Source: CAVQBP01 sp963710745
GTDB taxonomy: Bacteria; Bacteroidota; Ignavibacteria; Ignavibacteriales; Ignavibacteriaceae
Reading direction: 5' to 3'
Assembly: GCA_963710745.1 (NCBI GenBank)
Contig: CAVQBP010000015.1
Span: 109,819-173,818, forward strand
Length of the DNA: 64,000 bases
Shown: positions 26,462 to 34,757 of the stretch, piece by piece
How positions within the stretch are numbered: position 1 is the first letter of the stretch
Layout of the letters: each line of letters begins with the position of its first letter
The notes under the pieces: model-generated
What the model was told of the DNA's origin: nothing
Databases searched by the model: none
What the model saw: the letters and a program-made list of their open reading frames with translations, nothing else
Program-made: the position numbers and the translations under genes

Positions 26462-28420
26462 TCAATAAGATTTCACTTCTTCTGTCTTTAAATTCTTTTC
26501 CTTTGAACCATTATTTGAGACTTTGTCAAGAATCCAGTTAATCTGAGTTTTTTCCAGAGTTTCATTTTCCAAAAGTGCTTCGGCTAATGCATCGAGCTTA
26601 ACACGATTTGCTTCTAAGATATTTTCAGATTTTTTTTCCATATCCTGAATTATTCTCTGAATTTCTTCATCAATAATCCTAGCAGTATATTCACTAAAAT
26701 CTTTCGGCTCGGTTAATTCTCGTCCGAGAAACGGATGTTCTTCCCCGATCTTGAAAGTAACCGGTCCTAATTTATCGCTCATACCCCATTGACAGATCAT
26801 TTTTTTAGCAATATTTTTAACTGTCTTAAGATCGCTTTCGGCACCATTTGTATATTCATCAAATACAATTTTTTCTGCAGCTCTTCCGCCTAAACTGACG
26901 GCAATCCTGTCAAGTAAATATTGACGCTTCAAATTATGCCGTTCAATTTCAGGAATTTGTTCAGTTGCACCTAAAGCACGCCCACGAGGAATAATGGTTA
27001 CCTTTTGTAAGGGATCAGTTCCCGGGAGAAGTTTTGCAACCAATGCATGACCTGCTTCATGATAGGCTATAACTTTCTTCTCTTCTTCCGTAATAATTTC
27101 TTCCCGTTTTGCGCCAAGTAAAACCTTATCCCTGGCTTCATCGAAATCATCCTTATCAACTTTTTTCTTTTGCTTTCGACCTGCAAGCAGAGCAGCTTCA
27201 TTAACCAGGTTTTTTAAATCTGCTCCCGAGAAACTCACGGTACGTGCTGCAAGATTTTCCAGGTCTACATTATCAGATAAAGGGACATGCCTTGTATGAA
27301 TCTCAAGGATTTTCTTCCGGGCTTCTTTATGTGGAAGTTCAAGAGTAATTCTTCTGTCAAATCTGCCTGGCCTGGTTAGAGCTGCGTCAAGAACGTCCGG
27401 GCGGTTTGTTGCTGCCATAACGACAACCGATTCATTTTGTTCAAATCCATCCATTTCCGAAAGGATTTGATTAAGAGTTTGTTCACGCTCATCATGACCG
27501 CCTCCTAAACCTGTTCCCCGTGCGCGGCCGACCGAATCTATTTCATCTATAAAAATAACCGATGGCGCTTCTTTTTTAGCATTCTCAAACATATTTCTTA
27601 CCCGGGAAGCACCTACACCCACAAACATTTCAATAAATTCGGAGCCGCTTATACTGAAGAATGTAACATCGGCTTCACCCGCAGTAGCACGCGCTAATAA
27701 AGTCTTACCTGTTCCGGGAGGTCCCATTAATAATATACCTTTTGGAATATCTGCTCCCAGTGCTGTAAACTTTGCCGGTTCCTTCAGATAATCTATAATT
27801 TCCTGGAGATCTTTTTTAGCATTTGCTAATCCTGCTACATCATTAAACGTGACATTGGATTTACCTTTTTTAAACCTCTTAGCTGTGGATTTTCCAACTC
27901 CTAAAATACCGCCGCCGCCCATCATACTGCTGCCTCCTTTTCCCTGGATTTTTCTTCGCATATAAATAAAGTAACCGATTATAATTATCCATGGAAGAAC
28001 AAGGAAAATAAAATACGTTATCCATGTATTATTACTTTTTTCTTCAGCATTTACAGTTACATTGTTATCTTCTAATGATTTCATCAACTGGGGATCCTGG
28101 ATAGCCGGTTTAACAGTTGCAAAATATTTGTAAGCTGTAGTATCACCGGCTTTATTTACTTTTATAAATTTATTGTGAAATTCTCCGGAAATTTGATCAC
28201 CTTGTATTGTAATTCTGGCAATATTTTTTTCAGATATTTCTTTTTTAAACTTCGTATAAGGAATATTCACACTTGCCGGACCTTCGAATGATTTCATAAA
28301 ATAGGATACAACAATCCATATCAGAATAAATCCGACAAAAATTTTCCACCAGCCGAATTTCGGATATGGGTACCGGGGCTGAGTAAATTTTTCTTTTTTC
28401 TTTTCTTTATTGTTATCCAT
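26462..28420 (-). CDS. ftsH: ATP-dependent zinc metalloprotease FtsH
   Basis: Membrane-anchored AAA protease that degrades misassembled membrane proteins and some regulators. At 652 residues it has the usual order: a helix near residues 25-45, a periplasmic domain, a second helix near 115-135, then the AAA domain with Walker A GPPGTGKTLLARA near residue 232 and Walker B VIFIDEID. The second region of homology is followed by the protease zinc motif HEAGH near residue 452. A glycine-rich stretch (GGSSMMGGGGILG) joins the second helix to the ATPase. The HPF-CSD gene is downstream and the PRC-barrel gene is upstream. Confidence 0.97.
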   Translation of the reverse strand: MDNNKEKKKEKFTQPRYPYPKFGWWKIFVGFILIWIVVSYFMKSFEGPASVNIPYTKFKKEISEKNIARITIQGDQISGEFHNKFIKVNKAGDTTAYKYFATVKPAIQDPQLMKSLEDNNVTVNAEEKSNNTWITYFIFLVLPWIIIIGYFIYMRRKIQGKGGSSMMGGGGILGVGKSTAKRFKKGKSNVTFNDVAGLANAKKDLQEIIDYLKEPAKFTALGADIPKGILLMGPPGTGKTLLARATAGEADVTFFSISGSEFIEMFVGVGASRVRNMFENAKKEAPSVIFIDEIDSVGRARGTGLGGGHDEREQTLNQILSEMDGFEQNESVVVMAATNRPDVLDAALTRPGRFDRRITLELPHKEARKKILEIHTRHVPLSDNVDLENLAARTVSFSGADLKNLVNEAALLAGRKQKKKVDKDDFDEARDKVLLGAKREEIITEEEKKVIAYHEAGHALVAKLLPGTDPLQKVTIIPRGRALGATEQIPEIERHNLKRQYLLDRIAVSLGGRAAEKIVFDEYTNGAESDLKTVKNIAKKMICQWGMSDKLGPVTFKIGEEHPFLGRELTEPKDFSEYTARIIDEEIQRIIQDMEKKSENILEANRVKLDALAEALLENETLEKTQINWILDKVSNNGSKEKNLKTEEVKSY

Positions 28421-28485
28421 TATAGTACCGTGTTCTTATTTAAATTTTGTTTCAAGCTCTTTAATTTTATTTAAATACCATATTT

Positions 28486-29253
28486 TTATTCATTCCAGTA
28501 TTTGGGTTTATTGTAATGTTCATGTAAGGCATCTTCATATTTTCTGTCGGTTGGAGCGGTAGGATCATATTCCGGACTATTTTTAATATCTTTTTTAGAT
28601 AGTTCTATCTTAACATGAAGATTTGGCCATAAAATTTCTTTAATCCAGTTAAGAGACAGGATTACTTTTTTTCCACCCGGCAGCCAGTTATGAGTATCAA
28701 CAACCAGGTACCTGATAATCCAACTTTCATCTTCAACAAGAAAATCTTCAACATGACCTATATCTCCGTCATTTGCCTGAATATCATAACCAATTACTTC
28801 ATTAGTGCTTCTTAAATTCGGATCACCCTGTTCTTTTTTCTTATCAAATTCTGCTACTTCCTGTTTGATTCTGTTTGAAGCAAAAACAGGATAAGGTTGT
28901 ATTGAACCCACAGAAGGTTCCATGATGCCAGTCCAATAGCTTGGCCAACTGTAATATGAAGCCAAATCGATCTCATGCTGTCTTGAAACAGGCTGATTGG
29001 TTTCAATTTTAGGGCTTTCTTCAACTTGTTTTTTTGTTAGATTCACACGCAAAATTTTTTTATCCCGATCTGGTTTGCCGATTGAAACCGGTGAAATTAA
29101 TATTAAATTATCCACCAGCCATGTACCTGTATCTGCTACCAGATATCTTATTGTCCATGTATGATCATCGAATAAAAAACCTTCGACTTTCCCTATTTCC
29201 CCATCTTCAGCATTTATATGAAATCCATGCAATTTTTTTACACTGCGTAACAT
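28486..29253 (-). CDS. Tandem PRC-barrel domain protein
   Basis: A 255-residue protein with two PRC-barrel domains. The first opens MLRSVKKLHGFHINAEDGEIGKV and the second, about 150 residues later, has the parallel NEVIGYDIQANDGDIGHVE; both are followed by a WxIRYLVxDT strand pair. PRC-barrels occur in ribosome maturation and photosynthetic reaction-centre proteins, and in stress-related proteins of unknown role; this two-domain type is of the last kind. The ATG at 29253 was chosen because AGGAGG precedes it at the right distance. A longer reading from 29352 would run into the fpg coding region. It is 11 bases after fpg, so both are probably in one transcript. Confidence 0.85.
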   Translation of the reverse strand: MLRSVKKLHGFHINAEDGEIGKVEGFLFDDHTWTIRYLVADTGTWLVDNLILISPVSIGKPDRDKKILRVNLTKKQVEESPKIETNQPVSRQHEIDLASYYSWPSYWTGIMEPSVGSIQPYPVFASNRIKQEVAEFDKKKEQGDPNLRSTNEVIGYDIQANDGDIGHVEDFLVEDESWIIRYLVVDTHNWLPGGKKVILSLNWIKEILWPNLHVKIELSKKDIKNSPEYDPTAPTDRKYEDALHEHYNKPKYWNE

Positions 29254-29264
29254 TTTGTCCTCCT

Positions 29265-30059
29265 TTATTTTATCTTTTGATGTTTGCTGCAGAAATAGGA
29301 AGATCTTCCCCCTATAGTTTTTTTTACAATTTTTCCGCTGCACTTCGGACAATTTTCATCTTTTTTCCTGTTTTCTGAAAGATAGGTTTCAGGCAGCTTT
29401 TCAAAATCGGCATTTACTGAAACTGCTTTTTTTAAGACCATGTTCATTTTTTGATAAATGATTTTTAAGTCATCTTCCTTTAATCTTTTAAGATTTGAAA
29501 CAGGATGAATTCCGGCTTGAAAAAGAATTTCATCCGAATAAATATTTCCTATTCCCGCCAGAATGTTTTGATTCATTAAAGCGGCTTTTATGGAACCGCT
29601 TCTATTTTTAAAAAGTTTGTAAAAATCTTTAACACTTATTTTTCCTTCAAGCGGATCAATTCCCAATTTCTTTTTTTCTAAGTATGCTTCAACATTATCA
29701 ATTATATCAACTTTGCCGAGCATTCTGGTGCAGTTATAAGCAAGATGAAATCCGTTATTAAAATTGAATAATATTCTTATATGCCCCGGTGCTTCATCAT
29801 TATTTTTATAATATTTTAAGAAACCTGTCATTCCAAAATGCATTGTGATCCATTTCCTATTCGATAATTCGACGAATAAATGTTTACCATGTCTTTTGGT
29901 TGATTTAAGTTTTGTCCCTTTTAACGTTTTTTTAAATGAAGCCGAGCTCGTTTTGCCAAGGATTTTAGCATTCGTCACTTCAATTGAATGGATTTTCTTA
30001 TGAAGTGAAGTCGAATCCAAATATTTTCTATATGTTTCTACTTCCGGTAATTCAGGCAT
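29265..30059 (-). CDS. mutM: DNA-formamidopyrimidine glycosylase (Fpg/MutM)
   Basis: Base-excision repair enzyme that removes 8-oxoguanine and ring-opened purines. The N-terminus MPELPEVETYRKYL carries the catalytic proline (P2) and glutamate (E3). The beta-hairpin lysine is in the RHGKHLFVEL motif, followed by MHFGMTGFL, and a helix-two-turn-helix with NQNILAGIGNIYSDEIL. At 264 residues it is full length. The C-terminal zinc finger is CPKC-x16-CSKH (C237, C240, C257, H260). The usual fourth cysteine is a histidine, which can still bind zinc. Endonuclease VIII (Nei) is less likely because of the MPELPEVE start. Confidence 0.93.
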   Translation of the reverse strand: MPELPEVETYRKYLDSTSLHKKIHSIEVTNAKILGKTSSASFKKTLKGTKLKSTKRHGKHLFVELSNRKWITMHFGMTGFLKYYKNNDEAPGHIRILFNFNNGFHLAYNCTRMLGKVDIIDNVEAYLEKKKLGIDPLEGKISVKDFYKLFKNRSGSIKAALMNQNILAGIGNIYSDEILFQAGIHPVSNLKRLKEDDLKIIYQKMNMVLKKAVSVNADFEKLPETYLSENRKKDENCPKCSGKIVKKTIGGRSSYFCSKHQKIK

Positions 30060-30358
30060 AACTTTCTTCTCTGTAATATCAATCTAATTTATGCTGCAAA
30101 TTATTTTTCATTATGTCAAATGATTTCGGTTTAATGTGATCCTGATTCATAAAAATGCTTTAATACATAATTAAATTTTAATTAAATATAGGTATTCCAG
30201 TAAAGAGATCGTGTGAAAATTGATACTATAGCTTTGAATATTAACTTCATAAATTTCAGAAAAAGGATGATAAGTTGATCTTATCACATATTAATAAAGG
30301 TTTTAAAAAGTAAAAAAAGTTACCTTAAATGTTATTAATAATATTCTTAAACAGGCCC

Positions 30359-30545
30359 TCGGAAAAGGACGTAGTTATTTTATGAGGGATTTGGCGACAG
30401 TTCAATAAATTTCGCTTTAAGAGTCTGGATTAATGCAGTTTCACAAAAAAATAAAAACTCCTTAAGCGAAATTATTATGAAGAAAGCTTAAGATGAGAAT
30501 GACATTATTATCCTATTTCCGATTGTACACTTGATTTTGGAATAA
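30359..30545 (+). pseudogene. Decayed mscS (small-conductance mechanosensitive channel) fragment
   Basis: This 563-base gap (30060-30622) has no intact gene but holds a relic. From 30384 the plus strand reads EGFGDSSINFALRVWINAV, the highly conserved MscS signature strand. It continues with SEIIMKKA, a stop codon (30489-30491), then DENDIIILFPI-VHL, which matches the C-terminal region where MscS has an aspartate-glutamate-asparagine stretch followed by IPFP. Just upstream, in another frame, SEKDVVIL fits the strand before it, so one frameshift lies at 30380-30384. The upstream two-thirds of the gene (membrane helices) are not recognisable. The rest of the gap shows nothing else I can name. 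Confidence 0.65.
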
Positions 30546-30622
30546 AAGACGGCGGCAGATTATCGGAAATGTTCGATTCAAAATTATTTATACTAAATAC
30601 AGATTCTAGGAGTGTAAATAAT

Positions 30623-31891
30623 TTAAGTTGGTGTATTATCTTCTGATGGTAATTGAATCTCTTTTAATTCTTTCAGAATGCTTTCTTTCTTTTTATTAAA
30701 AGCATTGAGGTTATCTTCATTTACTGGATGTGAGGGAGGAATTTTTTCTTTTAAGGGATTAACCTGGGCACCGTATTTCCAGAGTCTGAAGCACAAATGC
30801 GGTCCTGTTGCAAGACCTGTGCTCCCCACATAACCGATAGTTTCACCCTGTTTAACAGAAACTCCGGTTCTTATCCCTTTCGCTATCATTGACATATGCA
30901 GATATTGAGTTGAATAAACACTATTATGCCTGATTTTTACAAATCTTCCGTTGCCACTTGAATAAGCAGCCTCTATTACGATACCATCTCCCACGGAATG
31001 AATAGGAGTACCTGTCGGTGCGGCATAATCAATACCAAGATGAGGTCTGAACCTTTTAAGTATAGGATGGAATCTTTTTTTAGAATAGCGTGAACTGATC
31101 CGTGAATATTCAAGCGGAGCTTTTAAAAATGCTTTCATTAATGAGTTACCATCCTCATCAAAGAATTCGCTTACACTATCCTGCTTGAACCGGATCGCAT
31201 AGAAATTTTGATCATCATGTTTAAAATCCGCAGCAATTATTTTGTTTATACCGATTGGTTCTTCAGCGACATATTTCTCTTCATAAATTACTTTATAACT
31301 ATCTCCTTTCCGAAGTCTGAAAAAATCTATCTGCCAAGCATATACTTTTGCCAATTTGTAGATCAATTCAGGATCTGCATCCTTTTCAGATAAAGAATTA
31401 TAAAGTGAATAGTTAATCTCTCCTGCAACTGTTTTTGTTTTGTACTCAACTGTTCTTGCTCCATTGAACACCTTTATCGAATCGTTGAAATCAAAAACTG
31501 TGAAGTTGACGGGATCTTTTTCATAGATCAAAAAACGAAGATGATTAGATGTATCCGCGGAAGTGAAGGTATAATATTTATTGCCAGCAATAATTTCCCT
31601 TATATTAAAAATATTCTGTGAAGCTTTTTGAATTTTTAAAAAAGTTTCCTGTGAAATATTATATCTGAATAATATGGCACCGAATGTTTCGTTTCGTTTT
31701 ACAATATGTTCTGATTCCCTTAATGAATCGGTATATAATCCAAATTCGTTCGGCATCCGGGCGGGAATAATATTATCTGCAAGTTTGGTATCCGGAGCAT
31801 TATCTTGAAAATTATATATTAATAAAACCGAAATGACAACTGCAATTATAAAGGAAGCCGCTATAACAATTATTTTGCGTGATTTCATCAA
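30623..31891 (-). CDS. M23-family metallopeptidase (LytM domain), membrane-anchored
   Basis: A 422-residue peptidoglycan endopeptidase-type protein. An N-terminal membrane anchor (residues about 8-27) is followed by a long OapA/LysM-like region (NETFGAILFRYNIS near residue 70) and the LytM domain from about residue 280. The zinc-binding RPHLGIDYAAP motif is complete (H and D). The usual HXH is HLC in TGPHLCFRLW, so one histidine ligand is replaced by cysteine. The Bacteroidota-type MepM-like group often has this change, so activity is possible. The anchor suggests a periplasmic location. It is 120 bases after gpmA. Confidence 0.85.
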   Translation of the reverse strand: MMKSRKIIVIAASFIIAVVISVLLIYNFQDNAPDTKLADNIIPARMPNEFGLYTDSLRESEHIVKRNETFGAILFRYNISQETFLKIQKASQNIFNIREIIAGNKYYTFTSADTSNHLRFLIYEKDPVNFTVFDFNDSIKVFNGARTVEYKTKTVAGEINYSLYNSLSEKDADPELIYKLAKVYAWQIDFFRLRKGDSYKVIYEEKYVAEEPIGINKIIAADFKHDDQNFYAIRFKQDSVSEFFDEDGNSLMKAFLKAPLEYSRISSRYSKKRFHPILKRFRPHLGIDYAAPTGTPIHSVGDGIVIEAAYSSGNGRFVKIRHNSVYSTQYLHMSMIAKGIRTGVSVKQGETIGYVGSTGLATGPHLCFRLWKYGAQVNPLKEKIPPSHPVNEDNLNAFNKKKESILKELKEIQLPSEDNTPT

Positions 31892-31956
31892 ACCTATAAT
31901 TATATAAATGAAATGAAAATAAATTTCAATTTATGATATTAGAATAAGGAATACAA

Positions 31957-31985
31957 TGTAGAGGCAGGGCATGCCTGTCTCTACA
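31957..31985. repeat. REP-like palindrome (TGTAGAG...CTCTACA)
   Basis: A 29-base imperfect palindrome between gpmA and the M23 gene. The arms are TGTAGAGGCAGG and CCTGTCTCTACA (one mismatch), around a short GCATG centre. It resembles the GTAGAGAC...GTCTCTAC palindromes found as dispersed repeats in many bacterial genomes. No T-run follows on either strand, so it is not a simple terminator. Confidence 0.7.
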
Positions 31986-32011
31986 AAGAATTATGGTTTA
32001 AAGAGTTAATA

Positions 32012-32758
32012 TTATTTTGCTTTACCCTGATTTGCTACGGCTTTAGCTTTCTTTTCTATCTCTGCAGCATCACCCAGGTAGTAATGTTTAACCGGTTTAA
32101 GGTTTTCGTCCAGTTCATAAACAAGCGGCACACCGGTTGGAATATTTAATCCTACAATTTCTTCATCAGGAATATTATCTAAATATTTTACAAGCGCTCT
32201 TAAACTATTTCCGTGTGCAGCAATTAATACTTTTTTACCGGACCTAATAGCTGGTTCTATTGTATTATGCCAAAAGGGTAAAAAACGGGCGACAGTATCT
32301 TTTAAGCATTCGGTCAATGGCAGTTCTTTTTCGGAAAGGCTTTTATATCTTGGATCTTTACCAGGATATCGTTCATCGGACTTTTCAAGCTCAGGCGGTT
32401 GTATATCGTAACTTCTTCTCCAGATATGGACTTGCTCGTCACCATATTTTGCTGCGGTTTCTGCTTTATTTAATCCTTGTAAAGCACCATAATGTCTCTC
32501 GTTTAATCTCCATGATCTTTCTACAGGAATCCACATTAAGTCAAGTTCATCAAGAACAAACCATAGAGTTCTTATTGCTCTTTTCAGAACCGAAGTATAA
32601 GCAATATCAAAAGTATATCCTTCTGCTTTTAATAATTCACCTCCTTTTTTAGCTTCCCGTTTCCCCTGTTCTGAAAGTTCAACATCTGTCCATCCAGTAA
32701 ATAAATTTTCCTTATTCCATACACTTTCACCATGTCGGATTAAAACTAATTTGATCAT
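32012..32758 (-). CDS. gpmA: 2,3-bisphosphoglycerate-dependent phosphoglycerate mutase
   Basis: Interconverts 3- and 2-phosphoglycerate in glycolysis. The 248-residue length and sequence are standard for the dPGM family: LIRHGESVWNKENLFTGWTD with phospho-acceptor H9, then RSWRLNERHYGALQGLNKAETA near residue 80, and the second catalytic histidine in IAAHGNSLRALVKYLD near 182. The ATG at 32758 follows an AAGGAG ribosome-binding site. It has its own 93-base upstream gap after nhaA, so it may be transcribed alone or with the M23 gene. Confidence 0.97.
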   Translation of the reverse strand: MIKLVLIRHGESVWNKENLFTGWTDVELSEQGKREAKKGGELLKAEGYTFDIAYTSVLKRAIRTLWFVLDELDLMWIPVERSWRLNERHYGALQGLNKAETAAKYGDEQVHIWRRSYDIQPPELEKSDERYPGKDPRYKSLSEKELPLTECLKDTVARFLPFWHNTIEPAIRSGKKVLIAAHGNSLRALVKYLDNIPDEEIVGLNIPTGVPLVYELDENLKPVKHYYLGDAAEIEKKAKAVANQGKAK

Positions 32759-32850
32759 TTTTTCTCCTTTAACTACAATATTGAAAAATTCAACTTCAAA
32801 TTTAATAATAATTTCAACTATTTTTATGAGATCAAATAAGCATATACTTA

Positions 32851-34197
32851 CTATTCCTTAATCTTAATTGTAACATCGGAGTTTTTGCCTGAGTTTAAAA
32901 TATAATAGCCGATAATTGCAGAAATTAATGAAGCTAATAAAATTCCAACTTTGGCTGTTTCAATTAATTCATTGTTGGTAAAAGCTAAGTTTGTAATAAA
33001 TAATGACATTGTGAATCCAATTCCGGCAAGTATTCCTCCTCCATATAAACTTTTCCAGTTTACACCTTCTGGTTTTGACGATAATCCGAATTTAATGGAA
33101 AGCCAGGAAAACAGGAAAATCCCTGCTTGTTTTCCAATAAATAATCCGGCAACAATTCCTGTGCTGATAGGACTTAATAATGATTCTATCAAACCTTCAC
33201 CAATTGCAACCCCTGCATTTGCAAGAGCAAACAAGGGCATTATTACGAATGATACCCATGGAGCTAAACTGTGTTCGAATCTTTGAAGCGGCGGTAAAAT
33301 TTTTTCACTATTATTTTCAATTTCATGAATATACATTTGTCTCTCTTCATTTTTCAATATATCCAGTTCTTCTTCACCTGCATTATCAAAATCCCGAAGC
33401 AACGCGGTATTCCTTTCAATGTATTCCTTTGTATTTATTCTTGAAGAAGACGGAATTGTAAGTGCCAGTAAAACTCCGGCAACAGTTGCGTGTATTCCTG
33501 ACATTAGAAACGCAAACCACAGTCCAATTCCTAAAACAACATATATTAAAAGATTCCTTACGCCAAGCAAATTAGCAGTTAATAATAAGATGAAAATCCC
33601 GCCGGCAAATGCCAGGCTAATAAGTGAAATCTCTGAAGTATAAAAGAAAGCAATTACCAGGACTGCACCTATATCATCGGCAATTGCCAGAGCTGTTACA
33701 AAAACTTTCAAAGAAACCGGAACTTTTGAGCCAAGAATTGCCATAATGCCGATTACAAATGCAATATCTGTTGCCATTGGAATTCCCCAGCCTGATGCAC
33801 CTTTGCTGCCGGCATTAAATAATAAATAAATTCCGGCTGGAAACAACATTCCTCCCAAAGCTGCAGCTACAGGCAGAGATGCTTTTTTGAATGAGGATAA
33901 TTCTCCTACCAACAGTTCTCTCTTAATTTCTAATCCGACAACAAAAAAGAATATTGCCATTAAACCATCATTTATCCAATGATGCAGCGAATAAGCTAAT
34001 CCGGTATTGTTTATTATTATTGAGATTTTAGTGTGCCATAAATGAAAGTAAGCTTCGGAAAAAGGAGAATTAGCCCATAGAAGTGCACAGATAGTACAGA
34101 TTAAAAGTAATATTCCGCCTGAGGCTTCAGTTTGAACAAATTCCTGGAAAGGTTTTATTATTTTTGAAACGGGGGAAATGGGATCTGTTTTTTTCAT
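32851..34197 (-). CDS. nhaA: Na+/H+ antiporter NhaA
   Basis: Inner-membrane sodium-proton antiporter used in pH and sodium homeostasis. The protein is 448 residues with about twelve helices. It carries the NhaA signatures INDGLMAIFFFVVGLEIKREL near residue 72 and the double aspartate in TALAIADDIGAVLVIAF near 170, where the ion binds. A hydrophilic insert near residues 260-305 (DNAGEEELDILKNEERQMY) is longer than in E. coli NhaA. It is divergent from the small exported protein at 34278. Confidence 0.95.
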   Translation of the reverse strand: MKKTDPISPVSKIIKPFQEFVQTEASGGILLLICTICALLWANSPFSEAYFHLWHTKISIIINNTGLAYSLHHWINDGLMAIFFFVVGLEIKRELLVGELSSFKKASLPVAAALGGMLFPAGIYLLFNAGSKGASGWGIPMATDIAFVIGIMAILGSKVPVSLKVFVTALAIADDIGAVLVIAFFYTSEISLISLAFAGGIFILLLTANLLGVRNLLIYVVLGIGLWFAFLMSGIHATVAGVLLALTIPSSSRINTKEYIERNTALLRDFDNAGEEELDILKNEERQMYIHEIENNSEKILPPLQRFEHSLAPWVSFVIMPLFALANAGVAIGEGLIESLLSPISTGIVAGLFIGKQAGIFLFSWLSIKFGLSSKPEGVNWKSLYGGGILAGIGFTMSLFITNLAFTNNELIETAKVGILLASLISAIIGYYILNSGKNSDVTIKIKE

Positions 34198-34277
34198 ATA
34201 TCACTTTTTGATTTATGTATAAATATTTTAATATTGCATTTGCGGTTATTGTCTGCTTCAAACTAAAAGGGAGAAAA

Positions 34278-34598
34278 ATGAAATACTTAACCTTATTTCT
34301 TTTTGTAATAACAGCTTGTGTAACTGCCCAGACCAAAACCGATGAGGAAATTAATACAGCATTTCAAAATGCAAAAAAAGGAATTTATTGGGCTTTAGCA
34401 AATATTCCCGAAAAAAAATCAAGGATAAAAAACGACCTGATTTTTGAAGACAAATTGTACTGCAAGGTTAAGCTCGATAAAAAAATTAATGGAGTAAAAA
34501 TAGAATCAACAGGGTTTTATAATTCAAACCAGGTTACCATTGTGATCTATAAATCCGATGATAGTTTAAGAGAAGAAGGATTTATTAAATTAAAATAA
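34278..34598 (+). CDS. Small exported protein of unknown function
   Basis: A 106-residue protein with a clear signal peptide (MKYLTLFLFVITACVTAQ). Cleavage could follow AQ, or ITAC could serve as a lipobox; the sequence alone does not decide. The mature part is about 88 residues, rich in lysine, with the pattern of a small beta-rich domain. I do not recognise a family. The ATG at 34278 was chosen because AGGGAG precedes it closely; the frame is open further upstream, but that extension lies before this strong ribosome-binding site. It is divergent from nhaA. Confidence 0.75.
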   Translation: MKYLTLFLFVITACVTAQTKTDEEINTAFQNAKKGIYWALANIPEKKSRIKNDLIFEDKLYCKVKLDKKINGVKIESTGFYNSNQVTIVIYKSDDSLREEGFIKLK

Positions 34599-34757
34599 AG
34601 ATATAAGTAACAATTGATCAAAAACAAATATTACCTTGTAATACTAAATATTAAATAAATTAAAGGTTTATTTAATTAAATATTGAAGCTACCATATTTT
34701 AATCAGTATCTCATGTTTTTTATCTATTAATTTTCTAATCCCATGTAAAGACAATAT

